From: Terriglobia bacterium
Lineage (GTDB): Bacteria > Acidobacteriota > Terriglobia > Terriglobales > Acidobacteriaceae
Assembly: GCA_020073215.1 (NCBI GenBank)
Contig: JAIQFO010000004.1
Coordinates: 118,868-182,867 of the forward strand
Reading direction: 5' to 3'
Length of the DNA: 64,000 bases
Positions 18,549-26,821 of this stretch are shown one piece after another. The first letter of the stretch is position 1, and the number at the start of each line of letters is the position of its first letter. Under the pieces are notes generated by a model. The model did not search any database. It was not told the origin of the DNA and was given only the letters and a program-made list of their open reading frames with translations. The translations under genes were made by a program, and so were the position numbers.

Positions 18549-19547
18549 TCACGACTCGCGAGCGCCGTACTTCACCTCCGGATAAGCGCGATCAAAGACG
18601 ACCCAAAGCCCTGCGATCACCACGAATACCAGGTAGCTTCCCTCCGGGCCAACGGACCCTCCGGTCAACCAATCGGGACCGTGCAAGCTGGAGTTGAGCA
18701 GGTGCCGGGGCAGAAGCGTCCCGCTGTCGGGAACGGAGTAGAGAAAGCTCTCACCCCAATCCCACGCCATGTGAAAGCCCACTGCCCACCACAGGTTCCC
18801 CGTCCGGCGCAGCGTGAGGCAGAAAAAGAAACCAATGGCGACGACGGCCACCAGTCCGACGCGGGCCTCTCCGGGATTGGCGCCGTGGAGGTAGCCGAAC
18901 GAAACTGAAAGCAGCGCCGCTGCCGGCCAGAAATTCATTCCGCGTGCGAGCACCCACTGCGAGTATCCGCGCAGCAGAAACTCTTCGAAGAATCCGGTGA
19001 TCAGGAAAAAGGCTGCGTAATACAAAGCGAACTTGACGATGCGTCCGCCGTGCAGATTGAGCGAACCGAAAGTGAAAACCCCGATTACTCGTAATACCAG
19101 CATTAACACTGTGAGAGACGCTAATCCCCAAAGCGTCCCCACCCAGAAATTGCGGCCAAACGCCCCGCGCGCCGGCAGGCCGAAGTCGCCGAACGAACAC
19201 CCTTCGATCTGCGCCATGACAAATCCGGGCAGAATTGCGGCCAGCATCATGCTGGCTTCAGTGGACATGCCCCACCACACTGCTCCGCTCGCATCAGGAT
19301 GGACAAAGTGCAGGAGCGCGCCTTCGAGCAACAGAATGATGCCACCCATGGCCAGATAGATTAACCAGCGGGTTCCCGCATACATGCCATCGGGTCCGAC
19401 GAAAACTTCGCGTAAGGGCGATTCCCGTCGGGCTTCTGCGACCGACGATGCTGCCGGGGAAACGAGCCGCACAGAATCCGCATTGGGCCGCAAAGTTGAC
19501 GGTTCAGAAGGCGGAAGTGGATTGGTATCCATCGGAGTCTGGAACAT
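18549..19547 (-). CDS. CPBP-family intramembrane metalloprotease
   Basis: The 332-residue polytopic membrane protein starts at ATG 19547. The CPBP (Abi, Rce1-like) motifs are present: EEFLLRGY (EExxxR) in FFEEFLLRGYSQWVLARG, FGYLHGAN with its conserved His, and GFHMAWDWGESF. About eight hydrophobic segments lie between residues 60 and 325, after a polar 45-residue N-terminal tail. Members are membrane-embedded proteases or related scaffold proteins; the target is unknown. It is divergent from the next gene, with only 32 bases between the two starts. Confidence 0.88.
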   Translation of the reverse strand: MFQTPMDTNPLPPSEPSTLRPNADSVRLVSPAASSVAEARRESPLREVFVGPDGMYAGTRWLIYLAMGGIILLLEGALLHFVHPDASGAVWWGMSTEASMMLAAILPGFVMAQIEGCSFGDFGLPARGAFGRNFWVGTLWGLASLTVLMLVLRVIGVFTFGSLNLHGGRIVKFALYYAAFFLITGFFEEFLLRGYSQWVLARGMNFWPAAALLSVSFGYLHGANPGEARVGLVAVVAIGFFFCLTLRRTGNLWWAVGFHMAWDWGESFLYSVPDSGTLLPRHLLNSSLHGPDWLTGGSVGPEGSYLVFVVIAGLWVVFDRAYPEVKYGARES

Positions 19548-19579
19548 GGTAAAACACTCGGTCCCGCTTTGTTGGGCCA

Positions 19580-20821
19580 ATGTTGCGACGATTCGTTCAT
19601 TCCGACGCCTTCCGCGCTCCGCAATTTGCCGCAGCCGCGCTGCTGCTGGTCTATCTCTTGCAGTGCGCCTGGCTGGTTCGCGTGCAGACGTTGCCCGGCT
19701 CGGCCCCGGACTCGGACCAAGCCCTGCGCATCTACCAGGGCTATGAGCAATGGGAAGGCGGCGCGATCGCGGGGACTCCTGAATCGCAGCGCTCCGAAAC
19801 CGCCATGGGTGTGCCGTCTTCGGGACGGACCAGGCATCTCCGCGTGCGCGACGGTTACGATCAGGACCGCTCGCCTCTCTATTACCTTGTCTCTGTGTCA
19901 CCGTTTTCAGTGGGTCCCGGGTCGTGGTTGCCGGAAGCATTCGGGCCGTTCGCGGTTGCGACCTCGTACCTATTCTTCGGCGTCATGCTCGGAGCTTCGC
20001 TCTGGTACGTCACCCGCCGTCTCTACGGCAACGCTGGCGGATACATCGCACTTGCACTCTACTGCTTTTCGCCGGCCATGATTGTCAACGTGGGCGGGGC
20101 GCAGAGTAAGGGTGAAATGGGCGCCGTGTGGGGAGCGTTCGGAACCATCTTCACCGCCATCGCCGTGGCGCACACACTCTACGCTCCGCGCGAAGTTGTG
20201 TTCTGGAACTGGCGACGCATTCTGCTTCTGGGATTGTCGCTGGCACTCGCCGCGGGAAACCAGTTTTCGCTGGGGGTGCTGACGCTGGTGATTTTGCCGC
20301 TTATGTTCTGGGTGGCGCCCGTCCGGCCGGGTGCCGTGCTTGCGATCTGGACCACGGCCCTCGCGGTTGGCGCGGTGCTGCTGTTTGCCGCCTACTTCTT
20401 TGAACCTGCGTTGTTCTGGCGGGGGATGTTGCACGCGCGCTGGGTGGACTTCGAACCAGTGGCGTTTCGGATGTATGTTACCTACCGCCGCGCGTTAGGA
20501 ACTATCTTCACCGGAAGTCCGGCGCTGACGCTGGCCTTGCCGGTGGCTCTGGTTGCGTACCTGGGATGGAAGCGCACGCGCTATTTCGGCAACACGGCGC
20601 CGCTGCTGATCGCGGGGCTGGTTCTCATTTTGGCCCTGGGCGCTCCCAATTTTCCGGGGCAAGGGTTCCACCTGACCGTGCTCGTGTTTCTCTTCGTTTT
20701 TGTCAGCGGAGTGTTCGCTGATTTGCTCGAGACCAGGCACAGGCTGCTGGTGGCGGCTGGACTCGGCGGCTGGTTGAGTGCATCAGCTATCTGGAACCTG
20801 TGGCAGTTGTGGCGCGCTTAA
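19580..20821 (+). CDS. Polytopic membrane protein of unknown function
   Basis: The 413-residue protein has a hydrophobic segment at about residues 16-32, a polar loop of about 70 residues (with GYEQWEGGAIAGTPESQ), and then about nine transmembrane helices from about 120 to the end. The general shape (short first helix, large first periplasmic loop containing acidic residues, many C-terminal helices) resembles GT-C fold glycosyltransferases of the Arnt/PMT type, but I cannot point to a conserved catalytic motif. It is divergent from the CPBP protease gene at very short range, so the two may share a promoter region. Confidence 0.7.
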   Translation: MLRRFVHSDAFRAPQFAAAALLLVYLLQCAWLVRVQTLPGSAPDSDQALRIYQGYEQWEGGAIAGTPESQRSETAMGVPSSGRTRHLRVRDGYDQDRSPLYYLVSVSPFSVGPGSWLPEAFGPFAVATSYLFFGVMLGASLWYVTRRLYGNAGGYIALALYCFSPAMIVNVGGAQSKGEMGAVWGAFGTIFTAIAVAHTLYAPREVVFWNWRRILLLGLSLALAAGNQFSLGVLTLVILPLMFWVAPVRPGAVLAIWTTALAVGAVLLFAAYFFEPALFWRGMLHARWVDFEPVAFRMYVTYRRALGTIFTGSPALTLALPVALVAYLGWKRTRYFGNTAPLLIAGLVLILALGAPNFPGQGFHLTVLVFLFVFVSGVFADLLETRHRLLVAAGLGGWLSASAIWNLWQLWRA

Positions 20822-20830
20822 TTTCCTGTG

Positions 20831-20887
20831 GAGACGCGGCTTACCGCGTCTCCGGTGGTGGGGGAGGCGGGGCAAGCCCCGTCTCTC
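20831..20887. repeat. Paired GC-rich hairpins
   Basis: GAGACGCGG-CTTA-CCGCGTCTC (20831-20852) and CGGGGC-AA-GCCCCG (20868-20881, followed by TCTCT) sit in the short gap between two plus-strand genes. The second hairpin recurs in close variants at 51340-51353 and 59797-59813. Confidence 0.75.
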
Positions 20888-20896
20888 TGGGCTAAA

Positions 20897-21595
20897 ATGA
20901 CCGCCTATAATGTTGGCAAGGGTCAACTTGGCATGAGTGCTGTGACCGGGACTCCGACATCGAAGACCATTTATGTAACTCGCAGTGGGCTGCCGCTTAG
21001 TATCGAGCTGGAATGGCCTTTTCGGCACGCCACGTCCGGCGCGGACTTTGACGTGCTGCACACGGCGATCACGCTGGAAAATTCGGAAGGGCTGCGCGCG
21101 CTGGTGGCCGTGAATCTTTCTGCCACGCTGCGGGAAGTGCTGCCTTCGCTCGAGCCAAAAGACACGGAAGGACCCGTCATCAACGCTCTGCGCAAGGAAG
21201 TCGACCAGAAGCAGACGGAGTTTGTAAAATCGGGCAAACTGATACCGCTGCCCTTATCCAGCCGACACTACAACTTCAAACTCCAGCAGTGGGTTTTCGG
21301 CAGGGCCAGCGACGAAGAAATCGCCCGCATGATCGAGCGCAAGGTGTATTGGCAGACGCGTCTGGTTGGCGGAGATGTGTGGCTGAGCGACCGGACCGAG
21401 GCCCTTTACCTCGACACCACCACCGATCACATCGTCGAAATCGGCGCCAGACTCGCGAAGGGGGGGCTGTTCACCATGGCACGGCGGTACGCGACCGCGC
21501 TTCCCGCCCTGATGGAGCAAAGGGCTCGCTTCGAATCGGAGATGGCGGCGGCGCGTCAGCAATTGGAAGAAAAGCACGCCTTCGAGCGCGGGTAG
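20897..21595 (+). CDS. Conserved-looking hypothetical protein
   Basis: The 232-residue product starts at ATG 20897 (another in-frame ATG is at 20933). It is soluble, with no signal peptide or membrane helix. Visible segments are a beta-rich N-terminal half (IYVTRSGLPLSIELEWPF, ITLENSEGLRALVAVNL), the stretch SSRHYNFKLQQWVFGRASDEE, and a C-terminal amphipathic helix rich in Glu, Ala and Gln (EQRARFESEMAAARQQLEEK), probably a coiled coil. I do not recognise the family. It follows the membrane protein gene on the same strand after a hairpin-filled gap of 75 bases. Confidence 0.7.
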   Translation: MTAYNVGKGQLGMSAVTGTPTSKTIYVTRSGLPLSIELEWPFRHATSGADFDVLHTAITLENSEGLRALVAVNLSATLREVLPSLEPKDTEGPVINALRKEVDQKQTEFVKSGKLIPLPLSSRHYNFKLQQWVFGRASDEEIARMIERKVYWQTRLVGGDVWLSDRTEALYLDTTTDHIVEIGARLAKGGLFTMARRYATALPALMEQRARFESEMAAARQQLEEKHAFERG

Positions 21596-21655
21596 AGTTA
21601 ACCCTCAGCCCCGAGTCACCATGACCGCAGGTAGCTGCCGAGCTGCACTCGGCTT

Positions 21656-21677
21656 GGACGGGCGAGGGCGCCCGTCC
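21656..21677. repeat. GC-rich hairpin
   Basis: GGACGGGCG-AGGG-CGCCCGTCC is a perfect 9-bp stem between convergent genes. Nearly the same unit, with the same AGGG loop, occurs at 37414-37435. Confidence 0.8.
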
Positions 21678-21698
21678 TCACACGAGCGGGATCATTGG

Positions 21699-23747
21699 CT
21701 ACCACACACGGCAAGCGTTCTCACGCACCATGGGCTGGCCGGGCTTGCAGTGGAAGGCGGCGCGAAACTCCGGCATGTTTGCGACGACGCCATTAGTTCG
21801 ATACTTCTCTGGGGAGTGCGGATCCACGGTAGCCCGCAGGCGCTTATTCTCCTCGCGCTCATTCGTGCACCAGCTCTGTCCGTAGGCGACGAAGAAGCGC
21901 TGGTCCGGCGTCAAGCCATCGAGTGGCTCGAGCTTTTGATCTTTCGTGTCTTCCTTCCACGCCAGATAGGCCAGCAGCGTGCCGCCGAGATCGGCTAGAT
22001 CTTCGCCGTTGGTTAGTTTGCCGTTGATTTTGATGTCGTCGATGATCGTGTATCCGGAATATTGGTCAACCACGCACTGGGCACGTTGCTGAAATTCCTT
22101 GCGGTCGGCGTCTGTCCACCAGTCGCGCAAATTTCCCTGCGCGTCGAACTGGCTGCCTTCATCGTCAAAGGCGTGGGTGAGTTCGTGACCCATGGTGGCG
22201 CCGGTGTCGCCATAGTTGGGCGCCGCGTCGGACGACGCGCTGAATAGGGGTGGCTGCAGGACTCCCGCGGGGAAGTTGATGTCGTTCTTCTGCGGATCGT
22301 AGTAGGCATTGACGGTGGGCGGCGTCATGCCCCACTCGTTGCGGTCAACGGGCTTGCCGATTTTGGCTAGCCAGCGACGAAACTCGAACCAGGATGCCCG
22401 TTCCGAATTTCCGATTTCATCCCCGCGTATGATGTCGAGCGAGCCGTAGTCGCGCCAACTGTCGGGATAACCGATCTTGTTCGCAATGGCATGCAACTTG
22501 ATGAGGGCCTGTTCCTTGGTCGGGGCTCCCATCCACGGCAAGGCCTGGATCTCGCTCTGCATGGCCGCTTCGACTTCCTTCACAATGGTCAGCGCTGCCT
22601 GCTTGGCCTGCGGACTGAAGTACTTCGCTACATACGCCTGGCCGAGCGCTTCCCCCAAGTCGTTATCCACGTCATTGGTGCAGCGCTTCCAACGCGGGGG
22701 CAATTCCTCGCGTCCGCGCAGGGTTTTGCCGTAAAAGCTAAAATTCTCTTTCACAAACGCAGCAGAGAGGCTGGTGGCTGCATCGTGTGTGGCGTGCCAG
22801 CACAGATAAGTTTTCCAATCCGCCAGACTTTCTTTTTCGATTTGTTCGTTCATGACGCGAAAATAATCGGGCGTCACCACGTTCAGGGTTCCGAGGGGGG
22901 ACCCGAGCGATCCCACGCCGGTTTTTGTGAAATATGTTTTCCAAGCGAAAGAGGGCGCCAGCTTTTGTAGTTCCTCGACGCTCATCTTGTGATAGAGCTT
23001 GGGCGGGTCGCGCCGCTCGACGCGCGTCATCTGGCCCTTAGCGAGCGCGGTCTCGATGCGCATCACCGTTGTCGCTTCCGTGGCCGCGTCGGCCGGCTTG
23101 TCTCCGAGCAACTCGAACATCCTGGCGACGTGCGCCACGTAAGCCTTACGCAGTTCTTCGGATTTGGCGTCGTCCTTCAAATAGTAATCACGATCGGGCA
23201 GGCCGAGTCCGCCTTGATCGGCCTCGGCGATCACCTGCGTCGAGTCCTTGAAGTCCTGATTTGAGCGGAAAGTGAACAGGGTTCCGCCTCCGTAGAGCGA
23301 AGGCGGGAACTGCGTGGTCGCGACATATTCGGCCAGATCCTGCTTCGACTCCAGAGCAGCGATGCGATCCAGTCCCGGCAGCAGAGGCTTGAGTCCGAGC
23401 TTCTCAATGGCTGGCTCGTCCATGCAGGAGGCGTAGTAATCGCCGATTTTCTGGGTGACGGCCTGACGTGCGCCGTTTGTTTTCGCGGCATCTTCCAGAA
23501 TCGTCCGCAACTGAGCGCGATTCTCGTCTTCAAGCTTGCCGTACGTGCTCCAACTCGCTTGGTCGGGCGGGATTGGATTCCTTTTGACCCAACTGCCGCA
23601 GGAGTAGGCGTAGAAGTCCACGCACGGGTCGACAGTTCTATCCATGGCGGAAACATCCAGAACCGGTTCGGAGGAAGAGTGCTGAGCAAAGGCGGGCAGG
23701 GCGGACGAAAACACCGCCAGACTGAGAAGGTACGTTTTCCAGTTCAT
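21699..23747 (-). CDS. M13-family zinc metallopeptidase (neprilysin-like), secreted
   Basis: The 682-residue protein starts at ATG 23747 (MNWKTYLLSLAVF) and has a signal peptide ending near AFA (residue 21). The M13 N-terminal signature MDRTVDPCVDFYAYSCGSWV is present. The catalytic zinc motif HELTH is in MGHELTHAFDDEGSQFD, the third ligand and helper Asp are in NGEDLADLGG, and the substrate-binding NAYYDPQKNDINFPAG precedes them. The C-terminus matches the family ending with paired cysteines (FHCKPGQPMV...NACRVW). It should degrade peptides in the periplasm or outside. It stands alone; an interspersed repeat lies upstream. Confidence 0.95.
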   Translation of the reverse strand: MNWKTYLLSLAVFSSALPAFAQHSSSEPVLDVSAMDRTVDPCVDFYAYSCGSWVKRNPIPPDQASWSTYGKLEDENRAQLRTILEDAAKTNGARQAVTQKIGDYYASCMDEPAIEKLGLKPLLPGLDRIAALESKQDLAEYVATTQFPPSLYGGGTLFTFRSNQDFKDSTQVIAEADQGGLGLPDRDYYLKDDAKSEELRKAYVAHVARMFELLGDKPADAATEATTVMRIETALAKGQMTRVERRDPPKLYHKMSVEELQKLAPSFAWKTYFTKTGVGSLGSPLGTLNVVTPDYFRVMNEQIEKESLADWKTYLCWHATHDAATSLSAAFVKENFSFYGKTLRGREELPPRWKRCTNDVDNDLGEALGQAYVAKYFSPQAKQAALTIVKEVEAAMQSEIQALPWMGAPTKEQALIKLHAIANKIGYPDSWRDYGSLDIIRGDEIGNSERASWFEFRRWLAKIGKPVDRNEWGMTPPTVNAYYDPQKNDINFPAGVLQPPLFSASSDAAPNYGDTGATMGHELTHAFDDEGSQFDAQGNLRDWWTDADRKEFQQRAQCVVDQYSGYTIIDDIKINGKLTNGEDLADLGGTLLAYLAWKEDTKDQKLEPLDGLTPDQRFFVAYGQSWCTNEREENKRLRATVDPHSPEKYRTNGVVANMPEFRAAFHCKPGQPMVRENACRVW

Positions 23748-23807
23748 AGGTTTTTGAAAGCGCGAATTCCACAGCAAAGTCTTGAAAAACTCGGACAGCC
23801 TCTTAAG

Positions 23808-23943
23808 AGGTTGCTGAAAAACCGTGTTGCGTGGCCGCAGCGGCCCTCAGCGGCTAGAGCCGAGGTTAATTTGCGATACTTCCGGCCCGGCTGAATCGGC
23901 GCCTCTTCACAACAAAGTCAAAATCGGAGTTCTTCCGCAACCT
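23808..23943. repeat. Interspersed element with terminal inverted repeats, copy 2
   Basis: The ends are AGGTTGCTGAAAAA (23808-23821) and TTCTTCCGCAACCT (23930-23943). Relative to copy 1, the C-G pair of the terminal stem has become T-A on both sides, which keeps the pairing. The interior shares GGCTAGAGCC, TTTGCGATACTT and AACAAAGTCAAAATC with the other copies. Confidence 0.85.
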
Positions 23944-24194
23944 GTCAGAGTATCGCGTCGCTAAAGACTTATCCAGCGTCGCCGAACCGTCGCTAGTGTG
24001 CATGGTCAACCGGTATCCACCGCGGTTCGTTTTGCCGTGGAGCTGGACTGATGGCAGCGAACCAAGGCAGGCCGATCTTGCGCATACATGGCACCAGCTC
24101 TTCCATACCTGAACGCGCTTTGGCCCAAGTAGACAGACGTGGGTACGGGGTTTTGGTTAGGGAATCGCAGGGAAAAGTTGCCGAGCGCAGCCCT
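23944..24194. other. Gap without a recognised gene
   Basis: About 250 bases lie between repeat copy 2 and the DUF2231 gene. A 70-codon plus-strand frame (24051-24263) runs through it, but it resembles no family, has no convincing ribosome-binding site, and overlaps the DUF2231 gene on the opposite strand. I see no promoter or RNA structure that I would defend. Confidence 0.5.
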
Positions 24195-24641
24195 CTAAGG
24201 ATGATTTACGCCGCTGAGAAATCCGCCCAGATGACCGGTCATGGATACCAGCGCCACGGCTAGGATCTCCAGCCCCCACCGATATGAGGGACGGCTGTCG
24301 CCCGTCCCGGGTCTCAACCTCCAGTGTACCCACCAGACCGCCACGATCAGCATTAGAGAGGCAGCCCCAGAGACCAGATGCAGCAGCAGGATTCCTTTCA
24401 ACCTTCGCCCGTCCAGTTCCCACTGCCAGGCTAATAAGCCGGTCAGGGCGGCTGGCACGGCCGTCACCAGCGCGCCGCAGAAATTGCAGTACGCAGCCTG
24501 CGCGAGGTCTTTCCGGCGACTCCAGGTCGCAAGGAAATCAAGCGCCACGCCGGTGATCAACAGCGCGATCGGAAAGTGAATGATCACCACGTGCTGCGCG
24601 TGCTTCGCGAAGATGGCGGTGCGCGGATCCCATGGGCTCAT
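24195..24641 (-). CDS. DUF2231-like integral membrane protein
   Basis: The 148-residue protein has four hydrophobic helices at about 17-37, 50-68, 81-103 and 122-144. The N-terminal motif HAQHVVIIHFPIALLITG, with a His pair at the membrane edge, is typical of DUF2231 membrane proteins, some of which may bind haem. The function is unknown. It is the last of three minus-strand genes, after a cupredoxin and a phosphoesterase, all probably concerned with the cell envelope or electron transfer (inference). A GC-rich hairpin unit separates it from the cupredoxin gene. Confidence 0.78.
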   Translation of the reverse strand: MSPWDPRTAIFAKHAQHVVIIHFPIALLITGVALDFLATWSRRKDLAQAAYCNFCGALVTAVPAALTGLLAWQWELDGRRLKGILLLHLVSGAASLMLIVAVWWVHWRLRPGTGDSRPSYRWGLEILAVALVSMTGHLGGFLSGVNHP

Positions 24642-24665
24642 TGTTACTCCTGTTCACAAGACTGC

Positions 24666-24716
24666 CGGTCGAGACCGGGCGCCCCGGCCTGGCTGGCCGG
24701 GCGAGACGCCGGTCTC
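24666..24716. repeat. GC-rich nested hairpin
   Basis: GAGACCGG (24671-24678) pairs with CCGGTCTC (24709-24716) around an inner GGCC/GGCC palindrome. It fills the gap between the DUF2231 and cupredoxin genes. Confidence 0.6.
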
Positions 24717-24723
24717 TCCACCT

Positions 24724-25074
24724 CTATTGCACAATGACTTTCGCAGTCATCTTCGGATGGATCGAACAAAAATACGTGTATGTACCCGGCTTGGAAAAAG
24801 TGAAACTGAATTTCTCGTCGGTGTCGAGGGCGCGGGACTTGAAGGTCGTCCTATCCTCGCTTACGACCGTGTGCGGGATATCGTCATGATTCACCCAAGT
24901 CACCTCGGTTCCCGGCGCGATCGTCAAGGTTGCTGGCGCAAAACTGAAATTGTCGATGGTAATCTGCAGGGCGGCTGGACGCTCGCCCGCTGTAGCTTTT
25001 CGGGCGAAACCGGCTAAGACGAGACCTAGAATTACCATCGCTGAGGTTAGCAAGACACAAGGGTTTCGTTGCAT
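24724..25074 (-). CDS. Secreted cupredoxin (plastocyanin/amicyanin-like)
   Basis: The 116-residue protein has a signal peptide (about 1-29, ending ATA-G) and a single type 1 copper domain. The ligands are H68 in NHDDIPHTV and C103, H106 and M109 in YFCSIHPKMTAKVIV, the exact amicyanin-type spacing. It should carry single electrons in the periplasm. The redox partners are not visible; the neighbouring DUF2231 membrane protein is a possible one. The phosphoesterase gene ends 52 bases upstream on the same strand, so cotranscription is likely. Confidence 0.93.
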   Translation of the reverse strand: MQRNPCVLLTSAMVILGLVLAGFARKATAGERPAALQITIDNFSFAPATLTIAPGTEVTWVNHDDIPHTVVSEDRTTFKSRALDTDEKFSFTFSKPGTYTYFCSIHPKMTAKVIVQ

Positions 25075-25126
25075 GGCTTCTTCTCCGTTTCAGATAGGGT
25101 AAGATGATCTGCGCGTAAACAGACGC

Positions 25127-26092
25127 TCATGCGAGCGACGAGTCCGTGACGGCGAGCGCGTGTTGCCCCTGTTTGTAATGAACGTCCGTCACGCCCAGAA
25201 GAGTGCGCAACTGTTCCGCCGGCACCTTCATCGGACCCGGTGACGGTGCCGCGCCTGGCTTCGGTTGCGGGAACGCGGTCGAACACGCAGTGTGAAATGT
25301 CACGTTGCCCTCGACTTTCTGCATCGTTTGGTGAATATGTCCGTTCAGCACGGTCACGCTGCCAAAGCGCTTCAGATACGCTAGGGCCTGCGCGCTGTCG
25401 TCGGTTCCCCAGCCCCACTCCGGATAGACCGTCCAGAGCGGAATGTGCGCAAACACCACCAGAGGCGTATTGCTCTTCAGGTGTTTCACGTCTTTCTCCA
25501 GCCATTCCAATTGCTCGGAGCCCAGCGAACCGAGTCCACCTGCTTTCAGATTTGCAACGTTGACCAACCCGACAAAATGGACGCCTTTCTTGTCGAAGCT
25601 GTACCATCCGGCGCCCTGCGAGCCCTTGCCAAAACGCTCGCGAAACTGTTGGCCTTCGTCGCCCACGAAGTCGTGTTCTCCGGGAACATAGAAAACCTCG
25701 GAAGTGCGCGCCGATTTCAGAATCTGTTCCACATTGTCGAACTCCGCCGGCTTGGCCAGGTGGCTGACGTCGCCGGTATGCAGGATGAATTCCGGAGCGA
25801 CGGGCAGGGCGTTGATCTTGTCGATCGCTGTTTGGAAAGTGGCAACGACGTCCGGATTGGCGGGTTTGTTGAATCCCATGTGACTGTCGCTGATCTGCAC
25901 AAACACCAACTCACCCCGTGGAATTTTGACGTTCTTTTCGCCCCCGCGGCCCAAGGCGTATGTGGTCAGCACGCCGCCATTGAGGACGCAAAGTGCGCCC
26001 GTGCCCGCCCAGGCCATGCAGCGGAGAAAGCCGCGGCGGTCGATTCCATCGTGATTTTGGTCATAAAGAATCTCATCTTTTGTTGAAGGCAT
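25127..26092 (-). CDS. Tat-exported calcineurin-like metallophosphoesterase
   Basis: The 321-residue protein has a twin-arginine signal (DRRGFLRCMAWAGTGAL at about 18-34). The metallophosphoesterase metal-binding motifs follow in order: ISDSHMG, HTGDVSH, PGEHDF, FAHIPLW and LNGHIHQ. It should act outside the cytoplasm on a phosphoester of unknown identity. The ATG is preceded by GGAGG with five bases between. It heads the three-gene set with the cupredoxin and DUF2231 genes and is divergent from an ECF sigma gene. A promoter-like motif shared by both directions (26198-26223 and 26246-26271) suggests control by that sigma factor. Confidence 0.92.
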   Translation of the reverse strand: MPSTKDEILYDQNHDGIDRRGFLRCMAWAGTGALCVLNGGVLTTYALGRGGEKNVKIPRGELVFVQISDSHMGFNKPANPDVVATFQTAIDKINALPVAPEFILHTGDVSHLAKPAEFDNVEQILKSARTSEVFYVPGEHDFVGDEGQQFRERFGKGSQGAGWYSFDKKGVHFVGLVNVANLKAGGLGSLGSEQLEWLEKDVKHLKSNTPLVVFAHIPLWTVYPEWGWGTDDSAQALAYLKRFGSVTVLNGHIHQTMQKVEGNVTFHTACSTAFPQPKPGAAPSPGPMKVPAEQLRTLLGVTDVHYKQGQHALAVTDSSLA

Positions 26093-26197
26093 TGCATCCT
26101 CCGTCAGGTTCGTTTTGGGTCTGGTGACGATTTTCGATCTCAGCTACTGTCCAAATCGACGAAGCGCCCACCACCCACCGCGTTCCACACCATCACT

Positions 26198-26223
26198 AAC
26201 CACCGCGCTCTCCGTTTATTCCC
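26198..26223 (-). promoter_or_regulatory. Candidate ECF-type promoter toward the phosphoesterase operon
   Basis: On the minus strand GGGAATAAA (26223-26215), nine bases, then CGGTGGTT (26205-26198). The same two blocks with the same spacing occur on the plus strand at 26246-26271. A transcript from here would have a leader of about 100 bases before ATG 26092. Confidence 0.55.
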
Positions 26224-26245
26224 CCCGAAGGAACATTTTCGTGGC

Positions 26246-26271
26246 GGGAATAAAAACGCTCCCCGTTGGTT
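26246..26271 (+). promoter_or_regulatory. Candidate ECF-type promoter of the sigma factor gene
   Basis: GGGAATAAA (26246-26254), nine bases, then CGTTGGTT (26264-26271). It ends seven bases before the GTG start at 26279, so the transcript may be leaderless. The twin in the opposite direction differs in one base of the second block, which fits an autoregulated ECF regulon. Confidence 0.55.
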
Positions 26272-26278
26272 TACTCTT

Positions 26279-26821
26279 GTGTGCGTGTTGGAAGAGCGCT
26301 CGTCGGCGTCGTCGTTTGAGCAGTTGGCTCTGCCGCTGTTCGGACGGTTGTACAACTTTGCACACTGGCTCACGCAAAACCGCGAAGAGGCCGAGGATCT
26401 AGTGCAGGAAACGTACGCCAAAGCACTCAAAGGATTTTCCTCGTTCGCACCCGGCACGAACTTTAAAGCCTGGATGTTTCGCATCCTGCGCAACACGTTC
26501 TTGAATTCGCGTAGTGGGCTCAAAGCGGCCACCGTCCCGCTCGACTTGGCCGACGATGACCCGGCTCTCCCCGCCGAGCGCCAGACTCCGGAAACCATCC
26601 TGATCGACCGCGCCAGCCAGCAGATTCTGCAGGGGGCAATCGCCGAACTTCCTATCGCTTATCGGGAAGTTCTGCTGCTATGCGAGGTGGAAGAAATGTC
26701 GTACCAGGAGATGGCGACGGCGCTGGCTATTCCGGTTGGAACGGTGATGTCGCGGTTGTCGCGCGCGCGTCGGGCGTTGCGCGAGGCGGTGCAGCAGAAG
26801 GTGCGCAGGAGTTCACCATGA
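26279..26821 (+). CDS. ECF-type RNA polymerase sigma factor
   Basis: The 180-residue protein has region 2 (ALPLFGRLYNFAHWLTQNREEAEDLVQETYAKALKGF, broken here into LYNFAHW and EDLVQETYAKAL) at about 17-53, including FKAWMFRILRNTFL, and region 4 at about 117-170 with ELPIAYREVLLLCEVEEMSY and the helix-turn-helix ATALAIPVGTVMSRLSRARR. There is no region 1 or 3, as expected for group 4 sigma factors. The start is GTG 26279. Its stop overlaps the anti-sigma ATG (ATGA), so the two are translationally coupled. The matching divergent promoter motifs make the phosphoesterase-cupredoxin operon its likely target. Confidence 0.94.
   Translation: MCVLEERSSASSFEQLALPLFGRLYNFAHWLTQNREEAEDLVQETYAKALKGFSSFAPGTNFKAWMFRILRNTFLNSRSGLKAATVPLDLADDDPALPAERQTPETILIDRASQQILQGAIAELPIAYREVLLLCEVEEMSYQEMATALAIPVGTVMSRLSRARRALREAVQQKVRRSSP

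Noticed and set aside
24051..24263. 70-codon plus-strand frame after repeat copy 2
   Set aside because: No ribosome-binding site or family resemblance, and it overlaps the DUF2231 gene on the other strand.
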